From the NCBI RefSeq assembly GCF_036370855.1, contig NC_088113.1, positions 18,062,501 through 18,126,500 of the forward strand: a DNA stretch of 64,000 nt, given 5' to 3'. Positions 10,201 through 23,817 of the stretch are shown piece after piece (the stretch's first letter is position 1; every line of letters begins with the position of its first letter). This DNA comes from Dromaius novaehollandiae. Lineage: Eukaryota > Chordata > Aves > Casuariiformes > Dromaiidae. Below the pieces are notes generated by a model that had not been told where the DNA came from, searched no databases, and saw only the letters and a list, made by a program, of their open reading frames with translations. A program made the position numbers and the translations under genes.

Positions 10201-13200
10201 CAAGACCTGCACTGAATTTGCTCCGTTCACAAGGGCCTGGAAAAGTTTCCCCTCCTGTTCATATAGACCCTTGCACACATGCACACCCAGACGCTTCTGC
10301 AAACTCAGCCTGCAAACATAGCCCCAAGGAACATTTTCCCTGTTTGTTCTTCAAGCTGACAGCTCAATTACAGCTTTTTAAACCCTTCTGCATAGGAGGA
10401 GCTAGGGCAGAGTTTGCATCTACGGTGGGAAATGAGCTAAGAGTTTTGTTGAAGGCATGAGGAATTTGACCAGAATCCGCCTCTACGACTGGTTCTTACA
10501 AATGTATAAAGCCAAAGGCCAGAAAGAATGATTAGACTTGTCATACTGCCTAATCTGCCCTATTTACTACAAATCATAAACTTCCACTCTGCACTGTTGC
10601 ACCAAGCACAACTCTGCCTCTATAAAAATACTGCTGCAGCTGGTTTTGCAGTGTTAGCAGAGAGAGAGTTAAAAATTGGACAAGCCTAACCAGGCTGATA
10701 AGGTGATGCAACAGGAAACAAATCTGCTAAGATAGAAAGTCTCCTTTTTATCTTTCCAGAGCTGAATTACATTATGTGAAAGTGCAGGACGCTCCAGCTA
10801 ACAAGCACCAAACGAGCATTAGCGAGTACAGAATTGGGAGACATCTGGAATTAACGGTTATTTTCTTTCCTTTTGTAAAATTACTTTAAGGTATCCTATT
10901 TCCTCACTAGTCTTCTCCCTTCCAACATTTATTCAAATCTGAAGGACTGTTTTGACTCAAAACTTCTGGTCAAGTTGCCAGGCCTGGGCAGTACCTTTAA
11001 GTTAAAAAAAGGGATGCATCTGTGTTTTGTCTGCTGAGGACATTTTCACTAAGAGATCAAGAAGTTTCATAATCTAGCGGGACATGTTACTCTACACCAG
11101 AGAGTTCAATTCCCCCGAAGGTCAGGCTGTACCTCGCCTGTAACCGGTGGCCCCCGAGCCCCCCCGAAGCCAGCACAGGTGTTTCATTCACACTGTCTCT
11201 CCACCTGGCAAGAGCCCAGAAACTTTCTTTTAAAGCCTAAACTCGGTGCTACTCCGGGGCACACTGAGGACGTACATATGTGCTGTCTCCTAGGCACGCT
11301 TCAGGCTTGGTCATCGCTAGCTATGTGTTTTTCAGTGCACAAATCAAATAGAAACAGCTGCTTTTATGCTAATAACCAAGGCATGCTTTAGATTCACGCC
11401 ATCGAGCTCGCCTTCTGGCCGGGAGGCGCGTGAAGGGCCGCGCGGGTTGAACGAGCTGACACGTCAGCAGGGATCAGTTCACCCACGGGGAAAGCGCGGC
11501 TGCTCCGGCGTGAGACGCGGTAGCGGTTTCTTCCCTAAGCGCTCTGGTGCTAACATCACAAATTACCGAAAACAACAGGTCCTGCAGCAAATCAGTAGCT
11601 AACACCCCAAAGGAAGATCTCACCCAGATCAGTCTGCCTCAGCCTGCCCTGCCTTTGTAACCGCGTCTACTCAGCTGGAAAGCTAAGGGTTTGCTTTGAC
11701 CAGGGAAACGCTCCGATGTCGTTAGCGCGGCTACGCCGGCACAAGCAGAGCTCGCACCCCGCGCGTGGTAGCTGGCTGCAACACGGCTGCCTGCCGACGC
11801 AGATGTACCTGCTCCCCCGGCAGCCAAAGAGCTTCTAAGATGAAAACAGCTCCCAAGTCCAGAAGTGTGCTTTTGTTAGGGTCTTCTGTCACCTACACTT
11901 TCAGGTCAGGGGCTTTAGGGTTAGACTTTGCCTTTCCTGTAATCTGATGGTTCCCAACCAGCTCTTCTGGCTTTGCATGAGGAGCCACGGTGCTCGTGCC
12001 CCACCTTGGACTCAAGGGGTATGTCAGGATCAGCGTGGCAGACTTAGCTTAGCTTCAGCCTTGTTACGCCTTCCTGCGTCGTGGCTGTGCCTCAACAGAC
12101 GTGCAGATGCATGCCGAGATGCTCCCTGGGTTCTGGTCTCCAAAATCCAGAAAATCTTGTTCAGAAGTCGCCACGTGGCCCACACGCCTGGACTGCCTCT
12201 CGGTGAAGGGAGGGGGGAGGTGGCCACCTTCACCACATCGCAGCTGGAGCCCGGACACAGCAGGGGCACAAGCTTCAACATGCTCCTGATTCCACCAGCA
12301 CAGACATAATTGGGATCCCATTAGGGCAGTAATTACACTATCCTGTCATATAGAGGCATTTTCCCCAGGACTGATGAGACGTAAAATCATGCACTGAAGC
12401 CCCCTCGCTATCAACTTCTAGTACTTGGACTTGATGGGGAGACCATCTTCTCTGCCATACAGGATAGTACCATTCACATTTTCCTACTAAGTTTTAAGCC
12501 CTGTTTCTTTAACAGGAATTAATAGATGCTGTTCTTACCTGAGAAGTGTCATTAAGAAGTGACAGACTTCAGCAACATTACATGTGCCAAAATTGCCCTG
12601 CAGAACAGGTCATCTCAAGAAACATCCCAGACCAGCAAAAGTTCCTTGGTTTGCCTAGGTGTTTTGCAAGCTGAAGGACATGCCCAGCCTAACACACATC
12701 AGCTGTGGCCCCACCAAAGACTTTGCAGCAGCTGAACCTGAAGAAGGTCATCAGTTACCACGAAAAAAAAAAGCAGAGCACCACCCTTTTGCAGCAACCT
12801 TGCTTTTGAGCCAGGAAACTGTGAGTTTATGCACATGCTGTTTTCCCCATGCCCAACCACCCAAGCAGATAATGGAGGCTTGTATGCAAAATGAACGTAA
12901 AACTCATACAGTTACATACAGCGGTGCAGGGAAAGTCTCTCTCCTTGCGGATACGATTTTAAGAACTGGCATTTGAAAGAACGGACAGTGGGATGTTTGC
13001 TGGGAATCCTGAAGAGCTTCACCCTCAAGTACCTTGCTAAAGCATTAGCTGCCTTCCCCATCAATGTGAGCAGTTTCTGCAGGAGTTTTTACATGTTCCA
13101 GATATTGTTTAATAAGCAATACCAGTCCCTTATCGACATAAGGGATAGAGAGAGGGGCACCGCCCTGGCAGGCCAACCCAGCAGATTTGTTGAATTCAGA

Positions 13201-16130
13201 GGAACAAATATTCAAAGTTGGAATTTCCCTGTAACCTCCAATCTGCAATTGAGCCTGATATTTAAAAATGCAGCAAAACTGAGGGAAGCAGCAAAGCCAC
13301 GTTCCAGACACAAAGCTCCAGTCTTTGCTGCTCCCCAGCAGCTTTTCTAATTGCACTGCACATGTTTTCCCAGATGAAATGAGAACTGTGGGGCTTATAA
13401 ACAGTGCCAGCTGGTAAAGAGGTTAGATGCAAAGTCTGAAAAGAAAAATGTTAAAAACGAAGGGTTTCTTCCCTCGTCCCTTCCAAAGCAGTTCTCGAAC
13501 GTGGGAAACGACCTCATTCCCCAAGTCCAGGAAGCCGAGCGGCCAAGCACTGGTACAATGAGTGTGCGGGGCCTCTGCCAGAAGACCCTCTCCCAGCAGA
13601 AGCCGGCTCGGTGCCGAGACCGGCCCATCTCGAGTCCCTCTGCTTGAGGGCACTAACTTGCCCCGGCGCGAGCTGCGCTGCTGCCAGCCGGAGCGAAAGC
13701 CAGTGCTGCACCTCCGCAGGACGGCTGGGCATCGACTTGCACGGGTGACGATGAGCTCCGCGTTTTCATACCTGCCCTTTCCAGTTACTTCTGAGCTGGA
13801 AGGAGAGAGACTAGCTATTACCCAGGATGATCTCTCCCCAGGGCAAAGGCAGTGCTGGAGGATGGACAGAGCCTAGCTCCAAAGTGCCCCAGCTGCGCGT
13901 TGTAGGCTCTGCCTACGGGGAACACCTTCTTCTTCTGCCTTTTTTCTTCTTTGGGACACACTCAATCCAAGCACAATATTGACAATAAACGCCTCTTTCT
14001 GAGATTCCCAGTCCTAATCCATGGGACTTGCAGAGGGCGAGAGCATTGTAATGAAATATAAGCGAGAGTTGCCTTGGTAACTGCCCAGATGAAGCCCTCT
14101 TATATTCACTGAAGTTCTCGCAGCGTGACTAATACCTCCCGGGCTATAGTTACACCGCTCCGAATGTCCTGAATGCATGACCAAGTCAGCAGAGCAAACA
14201 CACTCAAGCCCCATTTATACGGTTATGGCTTAATCTGATTATTTTGTAGTTTGACCAAGAGCAGGAAAAATTTGCAGAGTTTCACTCCACAGTCACTGGA
14301 GTTAGAGTCTGCAGCCGCTTTCATCTCGCCTCTCTCGCTAATTCAAGCTGGTGTTTCCCATGCTGCATTTCCTAGTCAGAAGCAACAGCAGCCTAGCAGC
14401 TGAGTGCAAATTGCAGGCATCTGTTCGAATGCATCTGGCAACGCTTTCTTCGCCCCGTTAACCTCATCAGTGAGCGTAACACGCGCGCAACACCAAGGGC
14501 CTTCGTGATGCAAAGCAAAGCGCTCCACGCACAGGCCTTGCTGGTCCCCCCCCGCCACAGTTCTCAGCCAGTTAAACCAGCTGAGAGAGGGAAACCAGCA
14601 GACCATGGGACACCGGGAAAGGCACTGGCAGAGGTGCTTGGCCCCATCACCGACCTGCAAAGGCAGCCCCGGCTGCAGTGCCACCGTCCCCAGAAAGGCC
14701 CTCGCGCCCCGCGCAGCACCGCCGTGGCAGCGGAGGAAACGGCTCCAAACCAGGCTCAGGCGCTGCATCGTGTCCCTTCACCCCAGCTGCCCTCCCAGCC
14801 CCTAATTTTCCTGTGGCAAAGCTCCTTTGGCTGCCAGGACTGAGGATTTATAGGTCCCAGAAAGAGCAACTCAGTGCCCCTGGTCCTCCCTACCACTCAG
14901 TCTGACTCTTATTTCTAGGGGCAGGATTTGACTTTTCACTTCCCCCGGGTGGGACTGGGGCTACAGCACCTGCAAGAGCGAGGACTAGCAAGAATTCCCA
15001 TCTGCTTTAAGCTTTTTGGAAATGCACGGCATTACTTCCTTTGACAGGATAACCTCAAAATTCAGACACGCATTTCTGTCCAGCAGGCAAAGCTCCCAGG
15101 ACTCCTGCTTTGTATCTGAGAGAAGGCAATCACAATATATTAGGCACATCAGGGAAAGTTAGGGGCTTCGGGAGCTCTCGTCTCCGAGCTGCAAGGCCTG
15201 GTCAGCAATCCCAGGTAGTGTGTGCACACATACAGCTGGCTGCACGTCAAAGCTGATGCCAGGATGTGTTTGCTACCCTCAGACTCACGCTTTGCAACGT
15301 GCATTCCCCACGGGAGCGTTGGGAGGGCACAGCAGAGAGGGAAGTGCAGGTTTAGGGCTGCTGTGTTCATGCCTGACCCAACGGTGACAACGTGTGCTGG
15401 GATTTCTTTCTTCTTCAGTTAAATGGTGGGGGGAAATTAGTAGCTGTGCAAGCATCTGAGCAGAAAGACTGGACAGCTCAGGGAACGGCTTGCAGCTGCT
15501 CCAGGGTAACTGCGGTATCAGCCTGGGGAGAGCAAAGCATGACAGCAGATGTGGCTCTCCTTCACGTAGCTGCAAGCGCTGAACGCAGGGCTGCTGCCGT
15601 GCTGCAGCTGCGGTTCCTGCAGACGTACCTGGCTGCTCTCGGAAGCAGGTAGCACACGATTTGCTAGCGGCATAGCTCTGGAGCGATTCAGCAGTCCCGG
15701 CTGGCTCAGCCTCCAAACACAAGGTGCAGTCAGGCTGTGCTGCAGCAAGGGAGATATTTACACCCCTCACTAGTACTTGTCTCCTGCCTGCAGCACAAGT
15801 GAGTTTTCACACCTGTGTCTGCCACAGATAAGAACTAGTTATGGTTTGGGCTCCATATCAGGAAAAGGTTTTACATATTTCCATTGTCACAGGCATTAAT
15901 CTGAAATCTAAATTACTTCCTATTTGGGAAAGCATCTGAGCTTTTTCCATGCAGATTATTCCTACAGTAGCTTAATATGGACAGCTAGGTATTTTGCACT
16001 TAAAAATAATTCGCCCCAGGAGAAAAAGATACCAAATAGGAAAATAGGAGCTTTCTCCAAAATAGAAGAGCTATTAGCCTGTTTCTAGCATCAGAAAGAT
16101 GGTGCCACAGCCAAGAAACTAATCTACTGC
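7300..16130. other. Intergenic, LAMA5-RPS21 interval, part 1
   Basis: No gene was recognised. Reading frames on both strands are short and lack conserved domains. The sequence is mostly unique. Visible items are an A-rich low-complexity tract at about 10125-10160, a GC-richer patch at about 11395-11530, and a GC-rich patch at about 14450-14770 with scattered CpGs. Any function would be regulatory or noncoding and cannot be assigned from sequence alone. Confidence 0.7.
10124..10160. repeat. A-rich low-complexity tract
   Basis: Two A-runs (about 15 and 9) separated by CCAAAAC on the plus strand. No retroelement body is recognisable next to it. Confidence 0.85.
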
Positions 16131-16132
16131 TG

Positions 16133-16285
16133 AGGCTTAAATCCCTCTGTACTATGGTTTACTGTGTGACCTTAGACAAATCACTTAGCTTTCTCTTTGC
16201 CTCTTGTCACCAACTTAAAATGAAAACAGTAGCAGTCACAGGGTGTGATGAGAATAAAAGCTGTGAAATACTCAACCACCAAATG
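16133..16285 (+). mobile_element. MIR-like SINE fragment
   Basis: The string ACTGTGTGACCTTAGACAAA, followed by TCACTTAGCTTTCTCTTTGCCTC, an AAAATGAAAACAGTAGCAGT segment and TGTGATGAGAATAAAAG, matches in order the recalled MIR core and 3' region (GTGTGACCTTGGGCAAGTCA, cctctctgagcctc, taaaatggggataataa, gttgtgaggattaaa). This is an old tRNA-derived CORE-SINE, about 150 bases, plus orientation. It has no coding capacity. Confidence 0.75.
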
Positions 16286-17459
16286 TCAGTGCGTTTTTAA
16301 GTCTGCTAAAAATGGATTTAACAGCTAAGCCCTGCTTGATTTTGTAGGTTCAATAACCCTCAGTGGAAATCCTGCACACGCTGCCGAGCCTCTCTGGCTT
16401 GCCTTCCAGGAGATTAAATAGCTAGCACAAAACCTGACAAGTTTGTCAGAGTTTAAGCAGTTCGGAAACATTATGGTCCCTAAACTCAACTGCAGGGGCC
16501 AACAAACGGGAAAGCCATCACCAGCTCCGACGCAGGGGAACGTGCAGAGCCCGCGAGGTTCCCGAGGCCGCGGGCTCAGCAACCGTGGCAGGACGCGCAG
16601 GCAGCTCTCTGCGGACGTCCCTGCTGCTTCAAGCTGCCCAACTGCAGACCCTCAGCTTGTCTCGGAGGATGAGCTGGTTGCAGGACGGCTGCCGGAGGTC
16701 AGAAACCCTTGTTTAAGTGCATGGTGAAACATTTTGGGATCCTTCAGTGCAAAATGTTGGGTGCGGTTTTGCAGCTGCAACACTTCTAATAAGGTAGCTG
16801 GAAGCACACTAGAGACTAGTCACGGGTTTATTCTTTGACTACTGGCTTTCAGCATGAGACTTTCCTCCCTTACAATAACCTGCAATTTCCTCAGCACTTG
16901 AAGGATGTTTGTACTGCGCATAACTTCTGTGCAATTGTCTATAACCTGTGTACAGTCCTCCGGGTATCCAGAGATGCCGTCTTGTACTCAGGATGGCTGG
17001 TTTGCTGTGACAGATCTTGTTACTGCTTTTAAATGTGTTGCATTAATATGAAGGATAATATTTAAAATAAAGAAGAAAGAAACCTCAGAACTACAGCTGG
17101 ACTGTTTGTAGGAGGTTTCTCCTCAGTTTTCAAAGATCCTTGAAAAACTGGCAAGGAAACCAAAAGCTATTTTACCTTCTTTAGAAGCACTAAAGGAAGA
17201 AAGGTATTTTGCGGATTAGGAGATTAAAATTACAAATACATTGTATAGCAATTTTATAGTAATTAAAGTCATTAACTTGAGTGTATGCTGCCATTTCAGC
17301 CAGTCTGGGCTTTTAAAATCTTATTTAAAAGAGCCACATTCTTAAAGAGCTTCAGATGTGCAATTACTGATGAAAGGTATCCACTCGGGACTGATCCACA
17401 GCTCTGAACGTTTAAGGGCTGCAAAGATGAAAGCCATGTGGAAGCTCCTCATGTGATTT

Positions 17460-17960
17460 ATGCATGTAGTGCCTGACATCCCCATCCCCATGCCAGGGGA
17501 TTTATTCCTTCCCTAATGAGGTGAAGGTCAGGCATGCCGCGCTCCTTCGGGAAGCGGAGCGGGCACGGGCGTGTGCCCATTGGCATTCTTGCCTTCAGCT
17601 TCGAGCATGAGGTAGGAATAAAGGAATTTAATTAGTTCTAGCCTGCTTCTATTAAACCGCTCCGGAGGGAGGGATGAGGAGACAGTGCAATAAAGAGGGT
17701 ATGTGATTTGCATGCTAATAAAGGCACATGCTCTTTCTCTGGACAAGCTTTGACTTGATACTGAGATTAGAACTTGCATAAACCCCAGCTTCCTCCCAAA
17801 ACGAGCCTGCCACACACGGCAGCGCGAGTTTCACAGGGTTTTAAAGTTAATTACGACCTATTCTGCTTTTGCTGTTTAATGTCTCTCTGACTGCTGCCTG
17901 GCCTGCAGCTGACTGAAAAAAGCAGATTAAGTGCTTTGGGGTGTTTATCAAATCCTTATT
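17460..17960. promoter_or_regulatory. Candidate regulatory block with octamer and homeodomain motifs
   Basis: This unique sequence contains an exact POU octamer ATTTGCAT (17706-17713) followed by GCTAATAAAG, plus TTTAATTAG (about 17628) and GTTAATTA (about 17848) homeodomain cores. There is no reading frame of interest. The density and intactness of these motifs suggest a conserved noncoding element, but conservation cannot be seen from one sequence. Confidence 0.3.
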
Positions 17961-20900
17961 ATTACAGGCGCTCGCTGGGTTTGGGGGAGGAAGCGTCAGA
18001 CTCTCCTGCGCTGTTTGTCGATGGTGCTCAGGGCTGGGCAGAACAGAGACCCGCTGCCGCCCGGGGGGGACCCGGACCACGGGCTGACAACATGTTGCCT
18101 TTGGCAGCAGGATCCGCGTAACCTGTTTCTGCTCCCCTTCCCCTCCCGGCTGTGCCAACACAACCATTTGCGGAGCCAGGCTGTGAACCAGAAGAGGGAA
18201 CCGACCCAGCTTTAAAAACGGGTGTAAACAACTTTTTGTATTTTTTTCTTTTTTTTTTGAAGCTAGCTCAGCCTTTTAGTGGCAAGCCCTCTCTGTGAGA
18301 TTGCACAGACATCTGGAAACACAGCTGTTTCTGCAGCAGGCTGGTAACACAGCTAAGCACTAGAAGCCATGGAAAGAGGGGACATCCAGCTCTTGCTGAT
18401 TTAAGACAATGGAAAGACCGTTCCTAATATTAATAGCAACGATGTAAAGAAGCGTGGAGTGTCACCAGGCCAGAACCGAAAGTTGTGCGTCCATTCCAGG
18501 GGAGAGGAGGATGGGTCAATGCACCCAGAGCTGAGTTATTTTTACTCTTGGGAGCATATGCAAGTCATACTGTTTCAGCTGGCCTTGCAGACCCTGTAAA
18601 CCCCAAATGTTTTGCTGAGGAATTTCCAGTCAAGGCGGATAAGTGGTAGGGACAGCAGAGTTAGTCTCTGGAAAGATGAATCAGCAGCAATAAAAGAAAA
18701 AAACCCCGCAGTTACTTGCTGGAGTGCTTATCTGGGAGCTGGGTCGAGTCCCTGCTCCGGCAGGAGCTTCCTAAGCGGTCTGTAAGACTCGCTGCCTGCA
18801 GCCCGGTTTCCCAGCTGTACCCACTGCGGGTACAAGGTGGCAACGGGATCTCCTGCGAGGAGCTTGGAAGCACGGCCGCGTTCCCAGGGAGAGATCTGGG
18901 TGGTCTCTGATGCAGCTTGCAGTGGTAATTCACAAAAACCACTGTCTCGGCAACGTACCGCAAACCCCTTCCTGCTAAACCAAAGCCCAGGATTGTCCCT
19001 GCAGCATGCTGCTCGATCCGACGCAGCTGCTCTGCACGGGCCCAAAGGCACTGCGGAGCGTGGGAGGTGCACGGGAAAACCCTGCAGAAGTCAAGTCGAA
19101 ACGCCTCCTTCTTTCTCCAAAGATCCCTCAGTTTACAGCCCTGGTACAGCTTTCAGCGTCGCTTTATTAGGCAACAACTGTTCATTCTGCTGGGCTCATT
19201 CCCGGCAGAGCTTTTCCTACTGCTGAACCGCTGGTATCGGCTGGACATGGGACCCTCACCCCCCCGCCCCTGTCCATCCCATCCCAAAAGGTGGGAACAG
19301 CATCTCTTTTGTTGGGCTGTGTCCCAACCTCCCCAAAACGGAGGTCTGCAAAATATCGAGCCTGGCGACTCGCTGCGGGCAGCTTGCCCAGGACCCCTGC
19401 AGAGCTCAGCCTTCCGCTCGCCCGGGGAGCAGCAAGCCAAAGGCAGCCAGAAGCTCTGCTCTTCTGCTCTGCCGCCCGCTGTGCTTTAACTATCAGTCAT
19501 GAGCCTCCTCCTGTGCTGTTACAGATGCATCTCAAGACTCGAAACACCGTAACTCACAGGTGTTGGTAAAGACTCCGGAATTTCAGTGCATTTCCCTCCA
19601 CTGGATTATATCACTGTCATCTTTTGGTTGAAACTCATTTCAAATGTATTTCATGTGTGCGATGGCCTGGATTTACAACTGTCAGAACCAGGTTCCCTAA
19701 GTTTTCAGCCCTTTGGAAGATCCACCTTCCCACCTTTTGCCCCAGAGTGTTTCACGAGGTGTACAACAGCCCCAAGATTTTTTGAGAGGTATGTGACTCG
19801 CAGTCCAAGTTTGCACACCTTAAAATGGTTAAATTTTAAGGTAACCACTGAACTTCCAGCTTCTGGAAACCAGACTTGCTACACCAGGCACCCCGGTGTT
19901 TGAAGGTGCCGCCCTGCGTGCACATGGTTAGAAGAAGAGGATCCCACATGGATACGCTGAAACGTATGGAGTGACAAAGGGCTGCTCTTCCTCCCATGTA
20001 ACAACTGCTATCATACTCCTTCCCTGAGAACATCTCAGCACCTTCTAAGCCAGCCATAAATCCCCCTTTGACAAGTCGATACATCCTGTTGCCCTGCTTT
20101 ACAGCTGCAGAAATTAAGGCAAACAACAGTCATGCCATTTACAGAAGGTGACAGCGAGTCCATGCCAGCCTCCGTTAAAAATAGTTGAAAATTCTCCTCG
20201 AACATCTCCACCGTCTCCAGCCAGAGAGCAAGCCTGAAAGGAGCTGAGCCGGGGACCAGGGCAAGCTGCACCGCAGGAAAGGAATCCCTGCAGAATTCCT
20301 CCGGAACGCAGAAAAACCCTGCGATTCTGCCCGATGTTTTTTCCACTCTCTTAACAACTACTAATCTTTATGACGTTTACATTCCATGTATCATTTTTAT
20401 AACCAGAGATCAGAAAGGGATTACAACCGGGGGCTGCAAGCAATTCACACAAGGACCCTGCTTATCTAAGCAAAAAGAGCAGCTCTTCTGCTTTAACCAT
20501 ATAAATACTCCAGTGCCGGCAGAAGCACTGCCAGGTGGGACACACGCAAAGCCCATTTACTGTCCCACACCAGGGTGTATTTAGGCGGTGCCCTTTCCAT
20601 CAACAGAAGCGTCTTTAACACAACACTACGTCCCGAGCAGATTTTCCTTTTTACGCCCAGTTTACATCCAGCTTTCCTCGAGCGTAACATCAGCAATCGC
20701 GTCCCTGCTCCCACAGCGCAGGCTGTGCGCTGGGAGCTGGAAGTGCTCTGACGAAAGAGCGCTGTGACCCCGGGACCTCTGGCAGGCATAATTTAGAAAA
20801 GTCACGGTGCCGATCTAAATTCATACTAAGGGTCAAAACATCCTCTGGGGGCTTGCTGGGGCCAAAGCTCAGCTACGAAAACCACGCTGCCCAAATCGAC

Positions 20901-21162
20901 AAGAAAGTAACTCCAGTCCAGCTCACATCGCTGGATTTAGTGTATCGCAGTCCCTGTTCCCTTGGATGAAAAGGTTCTTTTATTTATCTAAGATGTGGCT
21001 GCCACCTCTTAATGGTAACAAAGCAATATGGTTTGAAAGGGTTCCTTTGATCGCCAGCAAACATTGCAGTCCCGATACACAAAATATTGTAGCTTCTATT
21101 TTGAAGCAATAAGTGGTATGGCCGAGCCTCCGCTTCCCTTCTGATCTGGAAGGCCAGAAGCA

Positions 21163-21225
21163 AAAAAATTAAAACAAAAAAAAGAGCAAAGACAGTATGC
21201 CTTAAGATAAAAAAAAAGGCAAAAA
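21163..21225. repeat. A-rich low-complexity tract
   Basis: Several A-runs of 7-9 are interspersed with AAAACAAAAA-type sequence on the plus strand. No associated retroelement was recognised. Confidence 0.75.
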
Positions 21226-23817
21226 AGTCTGTAAACATTCAGTTGCTAAGAAAAGAAACCGATTCCTTGATGCATGACAGCATTTTCTTAAATAGCAGGA
21301 AGAACAGAATCTGCACGAATCTGTAAGGATTTAACAAGAACAGAAGCAACCGATGAAGGGAGAAAAAATGGACTTCAGAAGACTTATTGGAGCAGCAAAG
21401 GGTTCCGAATTATGGCAGAAAGGGAGAGTCGTGGATTTAATGCTCAAAGGTCCTGTTGCAGACTTGCAAGGGAGCGGGCTGTCCCCAGTGCCTGCTTGCA
21501 GAGCGTCCTCGTGGCCTGGAAGTGCTATATAAATTATACAGTAACCAAGAAAGGAGCGGGACTCGCTGGGCTGGTAGGCCTTTACCCTCATTTAAGGACC
21601 ACTCCCTCAATAAAGCTATGCACGTGCTACCTCAAAAAACCTGGCACCCGCTCGTTTTTCCTCCCGGGTGTGTGTTTCATCTCCTACCTCTCTGCTGGGT
21701 CTCCGCTAGCATTTTCCAGCTTGTAGCCCCAGCAGACACCAGCCTACGGCCGCCCACCGCTACTCCGAGGGACGCGTAGCAGCTGTCCTGCCCGCGCACG
21801 GCTGGGCGACCGGCACCGGACTCTTCTTTTGTGCTGTGCTGTAAAATAAACCACGGACTAAGCCGCTTTAACATCGGGAAACTCTCTTTAAACAGATGTG
21901 GGAGCCGGAGTTTCTGAACTTGCATGCCCAGTTCTTTGGTTGATGGGGAGAGGAGGAGTCGCTTGAAACGAAACTGGACGGCCCAACCTTCAGCAGACGG
22001 GAGCTGTCTGCTCGCAGCAAAGCGGGTCCAGGAGATGCTCTGCAGCTGCGAAGGCCGTGAGCAACCTTCGGCAGCAGCTCTCGGCCACCCTCAGCGCTAG
22101 CAAGCCCTGCACTGGGGATCGCTCCCCCAAAACGAAGCACCGCCGCATCGGAGGAGCGAGGAACGGAGGTTTTCCAGGCTCTTTCCTTGCTGCCCGCTCC
22201 CACCCCTGCAGGTACAAGCGCCCACCTAAATCCGCCAGCGCTCCCTCCCCTCCCCAAGCCGACCGCTGCGTTTGCAGCCAGAAGCAAGCCTTGGGGACGA
22301 CCGCAAGCAGCTCGGGGAGGCAAAGGTTGCAGGTGTGCCCCCGCTCCCCTCCCGGGAGCTGGTGGCGGCGGCGTGGTCTCGGGCCCTGGGGAGACAGCTT
22401 GACGAATGACGTGCCACATCAAGGCTGGCAGCTCCTTTGCCTGGGAGGAGTGGAGAGGTTCACGAGCATTTTTCTCCTCTGAAATCATTCCCCTGCCTGA
22501 CCGCCATTTCTAGCCCCTGTAGCTCATTTCTCTTCCTAATAAACTGGTTTACAGATAAAAGGTACCAGGCGAAGATCCCCTCCCGGAGCTGAAGGCACTG
22601 GGCAGTCCGTGGATCTCCATGCTTCACGGCTGGCGACTTTCCCAGCTGGCTCCTGGCACTGCAAGGTGGCTCTCGTGGAAGGGGCAACCGCCAAGGCGGA
22701 GCTGGCACCATCTCACGCAGCGGTGCAATTTGGAGGGACAGAGCAGCTCATCTCACAAGTCATCCACTAACTGCAGTGCTCCAAAGAACCAGGAGCATCT
22801 GCTTTATTTTCTTCCTAACTTGAACACTAGCTCTTCTTATCCCTAGAAAAGAAGCCTCAGGAGCTCAGGCATGGAGGCTGGTGACTACCCTCCATTTTCA
22901 GAACCAGCGAGAGCAGAAATCTCCAGCACTTCACGTGTTTGAGTCACAAAACCACAAGTCCTTAACTGCAGTCATCCTTCTACTTCAGGCAAAGCTGAGC
23001 GATGCTGCATTATTAAAACATAACCCTTCAGAGTCCCTTTGCTATAGACAGAGACCCTCTAAAATCAACAGGAGCATCCCCAATGACACCAGCAGTTTTG
23101 GATCGAGCCCAGGAATCTGCTCTTCAGTCCCTGCTGCGGGACTGTCGGCGCTGGATCCTGCCCCGCGCGCAGGGTAGTGCCGTCCCAACACCCGCGGCAC
23201 GGCCCACGCAGCCTCACCTTTCCTGGCCCGAGCTCCCCTGCTCATTAAAAATCTGCAGAAAAAGCCAAGTCCACGTAGAAAAAGATCTATTTTGTTTTAA
23301 GTGAAGGTGTAAAAAATGACCAAGACTGCAGATTTCTTTTTACTAGAGGCAGGCAGAAAGGGCAAGAAACACAAAGGAAGAGGCTAAATACCTGCAGCTA
23401 CAGGCATCACTCGGACGGCTGCACCGGGGCACGGACACCGAGCGCATGGGAAAGCGCAGCCTGCTAAAGCCCATCCCCCTGTTTCGGCAGTTTTCAAGTG
23501 ACATATCAGGCCAGGGCTCATAAATCTCAGCTAACCAGGGCATTTCCTTAGGCCCCCGTATCTTTAATCGCGTTCCCCAGACCACGCTGCCGTTGCAGAC
23601 CTTTGCCTGCGAGAGCTCGGCAGCCCCAGCAAGTGCCTTAGTGAACGCGCCCAGCTGCCTCGCCGCTGCCTCCGCTCCCGCGCCGGAGCGGCAATCCCGG
23701 AGCAATCCCGCGTGCTGCGGCAGGGCTGTTTCTCAGGAGACCCCCACGCCAAGAGCCGGCCCGGACAAAGGTTTACTGTTAGCTTTGTCTGCCCGGGCAG
23801 TTTAACATGCATCATCT

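Noticed and set aside
14401-14440. GTTCGAATGC, resembling a tRNA B box
   Set aside because: No matching A box at the right distance and no cloverleaf could be formed.
21868-22488. 206-codon minus-strand frame
   Set aside because: It lies in a GC-rich patch where stops are rare, has no recognisable domain, and competes with equally open frames on the other strand.
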